A DNA stretch of 64,000 nucleotides from JBHJGP01 sp050331695 (lineage in GTDB: Bacteria > Pseudomonadota > Alphaproteobacteria > Geminicoccales > Geminicoccaceae). Position numbers and translations under genes: made by a program. Where the stretch lies: the NCBI GenBank assembly GCA_050331695.1, contig JBHJGP010000026.1:1-64000 (forward strand), in the 5' to 3' direction. The first letter of the stretch is position 1. Each line of letters opens with the position of its first letter. Below, in pieces: positions 17,621-29,131 of this stretch. The notes beneath the pieces were generated by a model. It had not been told where the DNA came from. It was given only the letters and a program-made list of their open reading frames with translations, and did not search any database.

Positions 17621-18294
17621 GCGTCCGTCAACCGCCATCGCCGAAGCTCATTCTCTTCGATTGTGACGGCACCCTGGTCGACAGTGCCGCCATGATCAGC
17701 GCGACCATGGAAACGGCTTTTCGCGAGACCGGGCTGACGCCGCCGGACCCGTCGGAAACCCGGGCCGTGGTCGGCCTGTCGCTGGCCCAGGCGATGGCGC
17801 GCCTCGCCCAGGATCAAGCGGAGGAAACGCAACGCCGTTTGGTCGACGCCTATCGCGAAGCCTTCGTCATCAAGCGCCAGGACGACACGCTTCTCGAGCC
17901 GCTTTACGAGGGCATCACCGATCTGCTCGCTGATTTTGCCGCAAGGGGCCTCCTGATGGGCGTCGCCACCGGCAAATCCCGGGCAGGCCTGGATGCGGTC
18001 TTGGCGCGTCATGGCATTGCCGAGCGGTTCATCACGCTTCAGACCGCCGACAATCACCCGAGCAAGCCCCATCCGGCGATGGTCGAGCGGGCGATGGCCG
18101 AAGCGGGTTGTGGCCCCGGTGAAACGGCGGTTGTCGGCGATACCAGCTTCGATATGGAGATGGCCCGGGCGGCTGGAGCCTACGCCCTGGGCGTGAGTTG
18201 GGGCTATCATCCGGCGCATCAATTGAAAAGCGCCGGTGCCGATCGGGTCGTCGATCGGCCGGCAGAGCTTGAAGCCGCCCTCTTCGGTCCATGA
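17617..18294 (+). CDS. HAD-superfamily phosphatase, phosphoglycolate phosphatase-like
   Basis: 225 residues. Motif I is FDCDGTLVDS with nucleophile Asp15 and acid/base Asp17; motif II is in GVATGKSR; motif III/IV are HPSKPHPAMVERAM and VVGDTSFDMEMARAAGA. The alpha-helical cap after motif I resembles Gph. It hydrolyses a small phosphate ester; the natural substrate is unknown. It overlaps both neighbours by 4 bases, placing it in the rarA-ATP12 transcript. Confidence 0.88.
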   Translation: MSVRQPPSPKLILFDCDGTLVDSAAMISATMETAFRETGLTPPDPSETRAVVGLSLAQAMARLAQDQAEETQRRLVDAYREAFVIKRQDDTLLEPLYEGITDLLADFAARGLLMGVATGKSRAGLDAVLARHGIAERFITLQTADNHPSKPHPAMVERAMAEAGCGPGETAVVGDTSFDMEMARAAGAYALGVSWGYHPAHQLKSAGADRVVDRPAELEAALFGP

Positions 18295-18980
18295 AGCGCT
18301 TTTATGGCGAGGCCGGTGTGATCCGTGCCGAGGGCGGCCATGGGATCCGCCTGGACGATCGTCCCGTGAACACGCCTGCCGGCCATCCCCTGGTGGTGCC
18401 GACCGAAGCCTTGGGCGAACGAATAGCCGCCGAATGGCAAGCGCAGGTCGAGACGGTGAAGCCGGAAACGATGCCGGTCACCCGCCTGGCCAGCACGGCG
18501 ATCGATTTGTTGCCGGAGCGCCGTGACGATGCCGCACAGCAGATCGCCGACTATGCCGAAACCGACCTGCTCTGTTACCGGGCGCCGGAACCCACCGTCC
18601 TGGTCATCAAGCAGAGCCGGCTTTGGGATCCGGTTCTGGCATGGGCCCAGGCCAAGCTTGGCTTGCGTTTCACGGTTGTCACCGGGGTGACGCCCGTGGC
18701 TCAGGATCCATCGACCCTCCGCCTGACCCGCGATCTGATCGACGCTCTGGACGATTGGCGGCTCACCGGCCTCCACGCGGCGACCACGCTCACCGGCTCG
18801 GTCGTTCTCGGGCTCGCGCTGGAACGGGGCTATATGGACGCGGCCGAGCTGACCGCCGCCTCGACCCTGGACGAGCGTTTCGAGATGGAGCGCTGGGGCA
18901 GCGATGCCGAGGCCATCGAACGGCTTGAAAATCTTGGCGATAATCTGGCCGCGACCGAGGCTTACTTGCACCTTTTGTGA
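18291..18980 (+). CDS. ATP12 family F1-ATPase assembly chaperone
   Basis: 229 residues. The Atp12 pattern is clear: MKRFYGEAGVIRAEGGHGIRLDDRPVNTPAG at the start, then PVTRLASTAIDL, ETDLLCYRAPEP and DDWRLTGLHAATTLTGSVVLGLAL. Atp12 binds the F1 alpha subunit during ATP synthase assembly; it is found in mitochondria and alphaproteobacteria, which supports the taxonomic call. It overlaps the phosphatase gene by 4 bases. The genomic context gives no extra functional hint. Confidence 0.9.
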   Translation: MKRFYGEAGVIRAEGGHGIRLDDRPVNTPAGHPLVVPTEALGERIAAEWQAQVETVKPETMPVTRLASTAIDLLPERRDDAAQQIADYAETDLLCYRAPEPTVLVIKQSRLWDPVLAWAQAKLGLRFTVVTGVTPVAQDPSTLRLTRDLIDALDDWRLTGLHAATTLTGSVVLGLALERGYMDAAELTAASTLDERFEMERWGSDAEAIERLENLGDNLAATEAYLHLL

Positions 18981-19039
18981 GGTTTGCGGCGGTTTTGTGA
19001 CCGTGCTACTTGCATCGCGTCTTTTCGTGGAGGTTTTCG

Positions 19040-20572
<1,533 letters not shown>

Positions 20573-20600
20573 CGGAACCCGCTCGGATCAGGCAAGAACG

Positions 20601-22586
20601 ATGTTCACGAAAATTCTGATCGCCAATCGCGGCGAAATCGCCTGCCGGGTGATCAAAACCTGCCGCCGGCTGGGCATTGCCACCGTCGCCGTCTATTCGG
20701 ACGCGGATGCCGACGCGGCCCACGTCCTCGAGGCCGACGAGCGGGTGCATCTGGGACCGCCGCCGGCCGCTGAAAGCTATCTCCTGATCGACAAGATCGT
20801 CGACGCCTGCAAATCCTCGGGCGCCGATGCTGTCCATCCGGGCTACGGCTTCTTGAGTGAAAACCCGGCTTTCGCCGAGGCGCTGGCTGCGGCTGGCATC
20901 ACCTTTATCGGCCCGCCCAAGGCGGCGATCGAAGCCATGGGCGATAAGATCACGTCCAAGCGGATCGCCAATGAGGCCGGTGTCAGCACGGTGCCGGGCC
21001 ACCCCGATGCGATCGCGGACTTGGACCTTGCCGGGCGTGTCGCTCAGGACATCGGCTTCCCCGTGATGATCAAGGCGTCCGCCGGCGGCGGCGGCAAAGG
21101 CATGCGCATCGTCCGCGATCAAGCCAACCTGCAGGAAGGCTTCAAACGCGCCCAGTCGGAGGCCCGGTCATCGTTCGGCGACGACCGCGTGTTCATCGAG
21201 AAATTCATCGAACAGCCGCGCCATATCGAGATCCAGGTGCTGGCGGACGGCCATGGGAATTGCGTCTATCTGGGTGAGCGTGAATGCTCCATCCAACGCC
21301 GCCACCAGAAGGTCATCGAAGAGGCGCCGAGCCCGTTTCTGGACAGTGCGACGCGAAAGCAGATGGGCGAGCAGGCTGTGGCGCTGGCCCAGGCGGTGGA
21401 CTATGTCTCGGCCGGCACGGTCGAGTTCATCGTCGATGCCGACAAGAATTTCTATTTTCTCGAGATGAACACGCGGCTGCAGGTGGAGCACCCGGTCACC
21501 GAGCTGGTCACCGGTCTCGATCTGGTCGAGCAGATGATCCGGGTCGCGGCCGGCGAGAGTCTGGCCTTCGATCAATCCCAGGTCGAGCTCAAGGGCTGGG
21601 CGGTCGAGGCCCGGGTCTATGCCGAGGATCCGGCGCGCGGCTTTCTGCCGTCCACCGGCCGCCTCGTCACCGTCGAATGGCCGGAAGGGGACGGCATCCG
21701 GATCGATACCGGCGTCGGCGAAGGCGACGAGGTGTCGATGTTCTACGATCCGATGATCGCCAAGCTTTGCAGCTTCGGCGACGGACGCGAACAGGCGCTG
21801 ACCCGTATGGGCGATGCCCTCGATCGGCTGGCCGTTCGCGGGCTCGGCAACAATGTCGACTTTCTCAATCTTCTGGTCCGTCACCCGCGGTTCGTCAGCG
21901 GTGACATGTCGACCAACTTCATCGCCGAGGAATTTGGCGATCGGGTCGAGCCGGCGGAACTCGATCCCCCGACCAAGCTTCGCTTTGCCGTCGCTGGTCT
22001 ATGCATGGCGCTGCGCCAGGTAAGCCGAGATCTGCAGATTTCTGGACAGATCAGAGGGTTCGTGGCCGAGCCGGGTCGGTTCTGGGCCGGCGAGGTCGGC
22101 GGTGAGCACTTCGAGGTCGAGGTCGATATCGATGATCGGGGCGGTCACTGCCTGATGATCAATGGTGCGATGCACCGGGCCTCGATCGACTGGCGGCCGG
22201 GCCAGTACCGCTCGGTGCTGAACCTCGATGGCACCCGCCATTCGATGCAAGCAGATCCGGTCTCGGAGGGCTTCATCGTCCGCGAGGGCGGCCGTGCCGG
22301 CCATGTTCTGGTGAGAAGACAAAGGGCAGCCGAGCTGGCGTCGCGGATCCCGATCAAGGAGCCGCCTGACCTTTCGAAGATGTTGATCTCGCCTATGCCG
22401 GGGCTGATCCTATCGGTCAATGTGAAGACGGGAGATCAGGTCGATGCCGGCCAGGAAATCTTGGTCCTCGAAGCGATGAAGATGGAAAACGTGCTTCGAG
22501 CGGAGCGGTCCGGAACGGTCGAAACGGTGTCGGTCAAGCCGGGCGACACCGTGTCGACGGATGCGGTGCTGGTCACCTTCACCTAA
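20601..22586 (+). CDS. pccA: Propionyl-CoA carboxylase alpha subunit (biotin carboxylase/carrier)
   Basis: 661 residues. Domains in order: biotin carboxylase with ILIANRGEIACRVIKT, the ATP-grasp loop ASAGGGGKGMRIV, LGERECSIQRRHQKVIEEAPS and EMNTRLQVEHPVTE; a PCC-type BT linker region (about 470-580); and the C-terminal biotin carrier domain with EAMKMEN, the biotinylated lysine being Lys627. Length and order fit PccA rather than AccC. Together with pccB it forms the PCC holoenzyme. Confidence 0.94.
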   Translation: MFTKILIANRGEIACRVIKTCRRLGIATVAVYSDADADAAHVLEADERVHLGPPPAAESYLLIDKIVDACKSSGADAVHPGYGFLSENPAFAEALAAAGITFIGPPKAAIEAMGDKITSKRIANEAGVSTVPGHPDAIADLDLAGRVAQDIGFPVMIKASAGGGGKGMRIVRDQANLQEGFKRAQSEARSSFGDDRVFIEKFIEQPRHIEIQVLADGHGNCVYLGERECSIQRRHQKVIEEAPSPFLDSATRKQMGEQAVALAQAVDYVSAGTVEFIVDADKNFYFLEMNTRLQVEHPVTELVTGLDLVEQMIRVAAGESLAFDQSQVELKGWAVEARVYAEDPARGFLPSTGRLVTVEWPEGDGIRIDTGVGEGDEVSMFYDPMIAKLCSFGDGREQALTRMGDALDRLAVRGLGNNVDFLNLLVRHPRFVSGDMSTNFIAEEFGDRVEPAELDPPTKLRFAVAGLCMALRQVSRDLQISGQIRGFVAEPGRFWAGEVGGEHFEVEVDIDDRGGHCLMINGAMHRASIDWRPGQYRSVLNLDGTRHSMQADPVSEGFIVREGGRAGHVLVRRQRAAELASRIPIKEPPDLSKMLISPMPGLILSVNVKTGDQVDAGQEILVLEAMKMENVLRAERSGTVETVSVKPGDTVSTDAVLVTFT

Positions 22587-22607
22587 CGCGCAAGCCCGGT
22601 CTCGCCC

Positions 22608-24158
22608 ATGGATCTGGCGCTTAACCTCGAATATGAGCTGATCTGGCGGCTCGCCGGGGATCGGACCTGGCTCGGCTGGGCCCTGATTTTCGTGATCCTC
22701 GCCTGCGGACTTGCCTCGAGACTGCTCGGCGATCCGCCGCCGGCCCGGCGCTACCCGCGCCTGTTCCTGATCGTCGATGCGCTGACCATGCCCTTGATGG
22801 TGCTGGTGATCGGCGCCCTTCTGGTTCTGGCGCTCCAGGGCAAGGCGGTGCCGATCGCGATCGCCCGGGTAAACCTGATCGTCATTGCCTCGCTCTATCT
22901 GGTCATCACATGGCTGATCGCGCGCGCCATCGATTTGTTTTTCTGGCGCGGCTATTTCGAGCAGGTGACGAAGCACAGCAGTCCGGGTCTGCTCCGAGGT
23001 CTGACCTACGCCGTACTCATCATTCTCGGTGGTACGCTGTTTTTGTGGCAGATCGGCTATCCGGTCACCGGCGTCCTGGTGTCGACAGGGGTGATTGCGG
23101 CGGCGCTCGGCTTCGCCCTTCAGAACACGCTGGCCGATCTCTTCGCCGGTATTGCCATCAGCGTCGAGCGGCCCTTTCAGATTGGTGATTGGATCCAGCT
23201 CGACGACGGTAAGCTCGGCGAGGTCGTGGACATAGGCTGGCGCTCGACCCGGCTTCTGTCTTTCTTCAACACACTTTACGTCGTGCCTAACACCAAGCTT
23301 GCCCTGGGCACGTTCGAAAATCTCGACGAGCCCAACCGGATCTATGCGCCCTGGTACATGATCAAGGTGACGCCGGAAATCGATCCGCAACTGGTGGTGA
23401 TGCTCTTGAAGGAGGCCGTGTCCCGGTCGCGCCTGGTGATGAAGGACCCGCCGCCCGTGGTGCGACTGGCGGATGCCACCGGAGCGCCTTACGAGTACAT
23501 GGTCTGGGTTAACTATCCGACCTACATGGCCAGCTTCAGGGGGAAGGAATCCCTGTTCCGAGAGATCGACCGCGCTTTCCGGGAAGCCGGCCTCGCGGTC
23601 TCGCCGGCCATGCAGGAGATGGCCGTCTCGAGGCGGCCGCCCTGGGATGTCCGACCGCCGACCATCGGCCATTCCTTGCGCAATCTCGAATTGTTTTCCG
23701 TCCTGAATGACGATCAGATCGCTCAGATTGCGTCTGCCTGTATCTACCGGAACATCGATGTAGGCACCGTTCTGATGACCGAGGGTGAGGGCGCTTCGTC
23801 AATTTACATCGTCGTGGTCGGCCTGGTCGAACTCACCGTCACGGGCAGGAACAGGAAGTCCGTCGTCGTCGAGCGCCTGACCCCGGGGCAGGCCTTTGGC
23901 CAGCTGGCGGCGATGACCGGCGAGCCGGCCATCGTCACGGCGACCGCCGTCGCTGAGAGCGTTGTTCTCGAGGTCGGTTCGGACGCGATCAAGCCGCTCG
24001 TCGACCAACAACCGACCCTGGCCGAGGCGTTCGCGGCGAAGGTCGCGGGCCGCATCAAGACGGTCAACCAAGCGAGGGCCGAACATTCCCTGCGACAGAG
24101 CGGGTTCACGATGACGGTGAACGAGATCAAAAACCGGATCACACGGCTGTTTGGTTGA
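22608..24158 (+). CDS. MscS-family channel with C-terminal cyclic-nucleotide-binding domain
   Basis: 516 residues. Four hydrophobic segments occupy about residues 20-190. The MscS pore helix and beta domain follow: TGVIAAALGFALQNTLADLFAGI, then VERPFQIGDWIQLDDGKLGEVVDIGWRSTRL and VVPNTKLA. The last 130 residues form a cNMP-binding fold (LTPGQAFGQLAAMTGEPAIVTATAVAES). Known family: bacterial cyclic-nucleotide-gated (bCNG) MscS relatives. The ligand arginine after the FGQLA motif is not obvious (GEPAIVTATA), so nucleotide binding is uncertain. A cyclase gene lies 27 kb away. Confidence 0.88.
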   Translation: MDLALNLEYELIWRLAGDRTWLGWALIFVILACGLASRLLGDPPPARRYPRLFLIVDALTMPLMVLVIGALLVLALQGKAVPIAIARVNLIVIASLYLVITWLIARAIDLFFWRGYFEQVTKHSSPGLLRGLTYAVLIILGGTLFLWQIGYPVTGVLVSTGVIAAALGFALQNTLADLFAGIAISVERPFQIGDWIQLDDGKLGEVVDIGWRSTRLLSFFNTLYVVPNTKLALGTFENLDEPNRIYAPWYMIKVTPEIDPQLVVMLLKEAVSRSRLVMKDPPPVVRLADATGAPYEYMVWVNYPTYMASFRGKESLFREIDRAFREAGLAVSPAMQEMAVSRRPPWDVRPPTIGHSLRNLELFSVLNDDQIAQIASACIYRNIDVGTVLMTEGEGASSIYIVVVGLVELTVTGRNRKSVVVERLTPGQAFGQLAAMTGEPAIVTATAVAESVVLEVGSDAIKPLVDQQPTLAEAFAAKVAGRIKTVNQARAEHSLRQSGFTMTVNEIKNRITRLFG

Positions 24159-24223
24159 TCCGCCGCAAACAGGCTGTCGTTCCGAAAGCGGCCCTTTTCT
24201 CCCGCGGTGGCCGACACAAGCTT

Positions 24224-24239
24224 CGTTAAGCTCTTAACG
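24224..24239. promoter_or_regulatory. Perfect inverted repeat upstream of the GST gene
   Basis: CGTTAA and TTAACG flank a 4-base GCTC centre, 25 bases before the ATG of the GST-like gene. It could be an operator or a short hairpin. No T-run follows. Its single occurrence was all I could see. Confidence 0.3.
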
Positions 24240-24264
24240 CGCCATCAAATGAGGAACGAGGTCC

Positions 24265-25140
24265 ATGACCGACGATGCAACTTATCAGCCGCCCACTGTC
24301 TGGACCTGGGAGGAGGAGAGCGGCGGCCAGTTCGCCAAGACCAACCGGCCGATCGCGGGTCCCACCCACGACAAGGAGTTGCCGGTCGGTCGGCATCCGC
24401 TGCAGCTCTATTCACAAGGCACGCCCAACGGCGTCAAGGTCACCGTCATGCTGGAGGAGCTGTTGGCCCTCGGCCACAGTGGTGCCGAATATGACGCCTG
24501 GCTGATCCGCATCAATGATGGTGATCAGTTCGGCAGCGGTTTCGTCGGCGTCAATCCGAATTCCAAGATCCCGGCGATGGTTGATCGTAGCGGACCGGCC
24601 CCCGTGCGGGTATTCGAGTCCGGCGCGATCCTGCTCTACTTGGCAGAAAAATTCGGCGCCTTCCTGCCGACCGCGAGGGAAGCGCGAGCAGAGTGCCTAT
24701 CCTGGCTCTTCTGGCAGATGGGCAGCGCGCCCTATCTCGGTGGCGGTTTCGGTCATTTCTATTCCTACGCGCCAGCCAAGATGCAATATCCGATCGACCG
24801 GTTTGCCATGGAAACCAAGCGGCAACTGGACGTGCTGGACCGGCGGTTGGCCGAGACCGAACACGTCGCCGGGCCCGACTACACCGTCGCCGACATTGCC
24901 ATCTGGCCCTGGTACGGCGCCCTGGCGCTCAGCAGGCTCTATGATGCGGGAGAATTTTTGGATGTCGGCTCCTACAGCCACGTTCAGCGCTGGGCCAAGG
25001 CGCTCGACGCGCGTCCCGCCGTCCAGCGCGGTCGAATGGTCAACCGCACCTCCGGTGAACCGTCTTCCCAACTCCACGAACGCCATGACGCGGCTGATTT
25101 CGAGACCAAGACCCAGGACAAGCTGGAACCGGCCAGCTGA
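24265..25140 (+). CDS. yghU: Glutathione S-transferase family protein, YghU-like (Nu class)
   Basis: 291 residues, the YghU size. YghU-type features: an N-terminal extension (TVWTWEEESGGQFAKTNRPIAGPTHDKELPVG), the thioredoxin-like domain with SQGTPNGVKVTVMLEE, and the substrate loop GSGFVGVNPNSKIPAMVD ending in the ESGAILLYLAEKFG glutathione site. The C-terminal helical domain contains YTVADIAIWPW. E. coli YghU has disulfide-bond reductase activity toward GSSG-type substrates. It is flanked by the MscS channel and a Tat-exported protein and appears to be a single-gene unit with its own upstream region. Confidence 0.88.
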   Translation: MTDDATYQPPTVWTWEEESGGQFAKTNRPIAGPTHDKELPVGRHPLQLYSQGTPNGVKVTVMLEELLALGHSGAEYDAWLIRINDGDQFGSGFVGVNPNSKIPAMVDRSGPAPVRVFESGAILLYLAEKFGAFLPTAREARAECLSWLFWQMGSAPYLGGGFGHFYSYAPAKMQYPIDRFAMETKRQLDVLDRRLAETEHVAGPDYTVADIAIWPWYGALALSRLYDAGEFLDVGSYSHVQRWAKALDARPAVQRGRMVNRTSGEPSSQLHERHDAADFETKTQDKLEPAS

Positions 25141-25287
25141 TCAGGCCGGGCTTAGGCTCTGTCGACGAATGATTGCGGGCGGCAGCGGATAACGCAACCG
25201 CGTGTCGTCAGTCGCGGCGGCCTGCAGTATGTTGGTGGCTATCCCGGACCGAAGAACCCGGGAAGACAACCAACAGGGAGGAAGACC

Positions 25288-26378
<1,091 letters not shown>

Positions 26379-26382
<4 letters not shown>

Positions 26383-27050
26383 GCGTTTCGCAATGTCTGA
26401 GCACTGACGCCGTTTCGCTCGCAAAGATCATTGAGCGGACAATCGGCACACCGGGGCGCCCGCGACCGGCAGAACCTCTTGCCGTGGTTCAACAGCCACA
26501 TGTGGGCGCCCATCTTGAAGTCTTGCGGGATTTTTTCGTCCAGATCGGCGGCGACCTTGGCCTCGGTCTTGCCGGCGGACAGGCCGAGGCGCCTCGCGAC
26601 CCGGTTGACATGGGTGTCGACGGCGACCACCGGCTCGCCATAGACGAAGCGCAGCATGATATCGGTGACCTTGCGGCCGACGCCCGGAATTTTCATCAGT
26701 TCCGACCGGGTCTTCGGTACCTGGCCGTCATGGTCGTCGATCAGCGCTCTGGCCAGGCGTTTCAGGTTCCGCGCCTTGGCATTGTAGAGCCCGCAGGGCT
26801 TGATCAGGCTCGCGATCTCGGCCTCGTCGAGCTTGACCAAATCCTCCGGTGTCTTGGCGACGGCGAACAGTTGATCCGCTGCCTTTCGGGTCATGGCGTC
26901 CCGGGATTGGGCACTGAGCACGGTCGCCACCAGGCTTTGAAAGGGCGTCCGTCGGATCTTTACGCCCAGATCAGTGGCAACGGGTTTCGGCGGCGGATGG
27001 CTTTCGGCCAAACGCTCGAATACCGTCTCGATCGCGGTCGCGCTGAGCAT
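26379..27050 (-). CDS. nth: Endonuclease III
   Basis: 223 residues. LVATVLSAQSRD, the helix-hairpin-helix LMKIPGVGRKVTDIML with the catalytic lysine, and VDTHVNRVARRLGL with the catalytic aspartate are all present. The C-terminal [4Fe-4S] ligands are spaced C-x6-C-x2-C-x5-C (CRSRAPRCADCPLNDLC). The enzyme removes oxidised pyrimidines and nicks abasic sites. It shares its last 4 bases with the convergent SMP-30 gene, and a YceI lipoprotein gene lies 8 bases upstream on the same strand. Confidence 0.95.
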
Positions 27051-27058
27051 GGCCCCCC

Positions 27059-27751
27059 TCAGTTCTGAGCCAGAAATTCAGCGTGGATCTCGACCTCGAC
27101 CTCGTCGCCTATCGCCGGCACCAGATAATCCATGCCGAAAGCCGAGCGCTGAAAGCTGGTTTCCGCCGCGAACCCGATCGTGTAGCGGCCCGTCAACAGA
27201 TTGTTGGCGCCGCCATTGAAGGTCACGTCCAGGACAACGGGCCGGGTGACATCGACAAGCGTGAGGTCGCCTCGGATCTCACCTGCGTTCTCGTCCGTCA
27301 CCGAGATTTCCCGGGCGACGAACGAGGCTTCAGGAAAGCTCGCCACATCGAACCATTGGGGACCGCGCAATTCCTCCTCGAAGGCCTCATTGTTCACGTC
27401 GATGGAGCTGGTGTCGATGACGACCTGAAGATCCGAGGCCTCCGGTCGCTCGGGGTCGAAGTCGAGGCTGGCATCGAAGCTGTTGAAGCGACCGACATAG
27501 GTCGAGAAGCCGAGGTGATCGATTTTGACCAGGAGCGTCGCGTGGTCGGGATCGAGACGAAAGCTTCCCGCCCGCAAGGATGCCGGATCGAAGGTCTGGT
27601 GCTGGGCAGGGATCAAACGGCCGCAGGCGACAGCGCTCGCGAGCGCGGTCAGCAACAAGGCCGCTCGGATACCCGCCAACCTCGGCACCGCCCGCGCAAC
27701 ACCCTGGGGCGCGCATCCACCGCGGTCCGCAGGTTCTATGGTACGTCTCAT
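27059..27751 (-). CDS. YceI-family lipoprotein
   Basis: 230 residues from ATG 27751, preferred because GGGGG lies about 8 bases upstream; an ATG five codons earlier is possible. A lipoprotein signal ends in the lipobox ASAVAC-G. The YceI beta-barrel follows: FRLDPDHATLLVKIDHLGFSTYVGRF, then DLQVVIDTSSIDVNNEAFEEELRGPQWFDV, and FQRSAFGMDYLVPAIGDEVEVEI at the end. YceI proteins carry an isoprenoid-like ligand in a hydrophobic tunnel. The long N-terminal region before the hydrophobic core is unusual and may mean the true start is farther in. Confidence 0.85.
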   Translation of the reverse strand: MRRTIEPADRGGCAPQGVARAVPRLAGIRAALLLTALASAVACGRLIPAQHQTFDPASLRAGSFRLDPDHATLLVKIDHLGFSTYVGRFNSFDASLDFDPERPEASDLQVVIDTSSIDVNNEAFEEELRGPQWFDVASFPEASFVAREISVTDENAGEIRGDLTLVDVTRPVVLDVTFNGGANNLLTGRYTIGFAAETSFQRSAFGMDYLVPAIGDEVEVEIHAEFLAQN

Positions 27752-27881
27752 TGGCTCGACCCCCATGAAACCACCGATTTGGTGGAATAAAACCTTGTTT
27801 GCCATCGAGCCGGATTTACCGATAACGTCGAGTTGGCTAACGTGGCGGCAAGTAAGAAGGTAACGAGATGGGGAAGCCTCC

Positions 27882-28922
27882 ATGCGAATTACATCTCTGA
27901 TAGCCGGTTTTCTGGCTGCCGCGTTGTTGACGACCAGCTGGTCTGCTTGGGCGCAGGAAAGTGCCTGTGACGAGAATTACACGATCGAGGGTGGCGACTC
28001 ACTGTCCCGCATTGCCGATCGGTTTTACGGCGATCGCGATAACTGGAGCCTGATCTTCTACAGTAATCGCAGCGCCATAGGCGAGAACCCCTCGCTGATC
28101 TCCGTCGGTACCGAAATCTGGATCCCCTGTCCCGGCGACGAGTTGGCCGACGGCGAATTGCCGGAAGCCAATACTGAAAATGCCGAGGTTGAGCTGCTTA
28201 CCGCCTCCGACTATCGGCCTTTCACCGACCAGAGCCTGCCCTTCGGCGGCATGGTGACCAGGATCGTCGCCGAATCCTTCGCCAGCCATGACGATGCGCC
28301 AACCTTCAAGATCGACTGGATCGATGACTGGTCGTCGCATCTATCGCCCCTGCTCGAAAGACGTATGTTCGACATGGGCTTTCCTTGGCTGCGCCCGCCC
28401 TGCGTCGACGACCCGGAGACCAAGATCGCCGATTGTCCGCGCAAGGCGTTCCATTTTTCCGATCCGATCTTCGAGATGTTGATCGTTAACTTCGTTCGGC
28501 AGGCGGACAATTTCGATCCCGCCACCGACAAGGATTTGCATGGCAAGCGGCTGTGCCGGCCCGATGGCTACTTCACCTTCGATCTCGAGGACCGCGGCCT
28601 GATCTCCGGTGACACAATCACCTTGGTTCAGCCGCAGACCGTGGCTGAATGTTTTCAGCTTCTCGTCGACGAGGAGGTCGAGGTGGTGACGCTTAACGAA
28701 TTCACCGGGCGTGACGCCATCGAGAATCTCGACCTTCACGCCACCGTCGCCGTCTCGGACAAGCTCGCCACGGTCCAGGGCCTCTACCTGATCGTTCACA
28801 AGCTTCATCCCCGGGCGACCGTGTTCATGCATCATTTCAACCGGGGCCTCAGAAAACTCCGGGAGGAGGGCCGATTGGACGAGATCGTCGCCGAGCATCT
28901 GGCCGAGTTCTACGGCGCCTGA
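27882..28922 (+). CDS. LysM domain fused to a periplasmic solute-binding domain
   Basis: 346 residues with a Sec signal peptide (cleavage near SAWA-QE, residue 24). Residues 30-83 form a LysM domain (YTIEGGDSLSRIADRFYGDRDNW, then VGTEIWIPC), which binds peptidoglycan or similar glycans. From about residue 100 a family-3-type solute-binding fold follows (TASDYRPFTDQSLPFGGMVTRIV, FHFSDPIFEMLIV, LHGKRLCRPDGYFTF). No ABC permease or ATPase is adjacent, so transport is not supported. A wall-associated sensor or binding protein is a plausible inference. A terminator follows 28 bases after the stop. Confidence 0.82.
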   Translation: MRITSLIAGFLAAALLTTSWSAWAQESACDENYTIEGGDSLSRIADRFYGDRDNWSLIFYSNRSAIGENPSLISVGTEIWIPCPGDELADGELPEANTENAEVELLTASDYRPFTDQSLPFGGMVTRIVAESFASHDDAPTFKIDWIDDWSSHLSPLLERRMFDMGFPWLRPPCVDDPETKIADCPRKAFHFSDPIFEMLIVNFVRQADNFDPATDKDLHGKRLCRPDGYFTFDLEDRGLISGDTITLVQPQTVAECFQLLVDEEVEVVTLNEFTGRDAIENLDLHATVAVSDKLATVQGLYLIVHKLHPRATVFMHHFNRGLRKLREEGRLDEIVAEHLAEFYGA

Positions 28923-28949
28923 CACGGCACCGCGTTTGATCCGGAGACA

Positions 28950-28983
28950 GGGTGCCTCCTAGTGGGGGCGCCCTTTTCTTTTC
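28950..28983 (+). terminator. Rho-independent terminator after the LysM gene
   Basis: GGGTGCC (28950-28956) pairs with GGCGCCC (28967-28973), seven pairs including one G-T, around a 10-base loop. TTTTCTTTTCT follows at once. It lies 28 bases past the LysM/solute-binding stop codon and reads in that gene's direction. Confidence 0.75.
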
Positions 28984-29131
28984 TGGGTGAACGTCAACCG
29001 AGGAAGTCGATCGGTTCTCGGCTCAATCCAAGCTCGAACGGTAGGACCGAGCCCTAAGTCACCGATACTGCGGAGCGCACGAAGGTCGGCTCTACCGTAT
29101 CCCTCATGGTTTGGATGCACGCCAGTGAACA

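Noticed and set aside
22410..23672. Long minus-strand frame opposite the MscS channel gene
   Set aside because: Low-complexity Arg/His/Gln-rich translation typical of the antisense of a GC-rich gene, with no motif.
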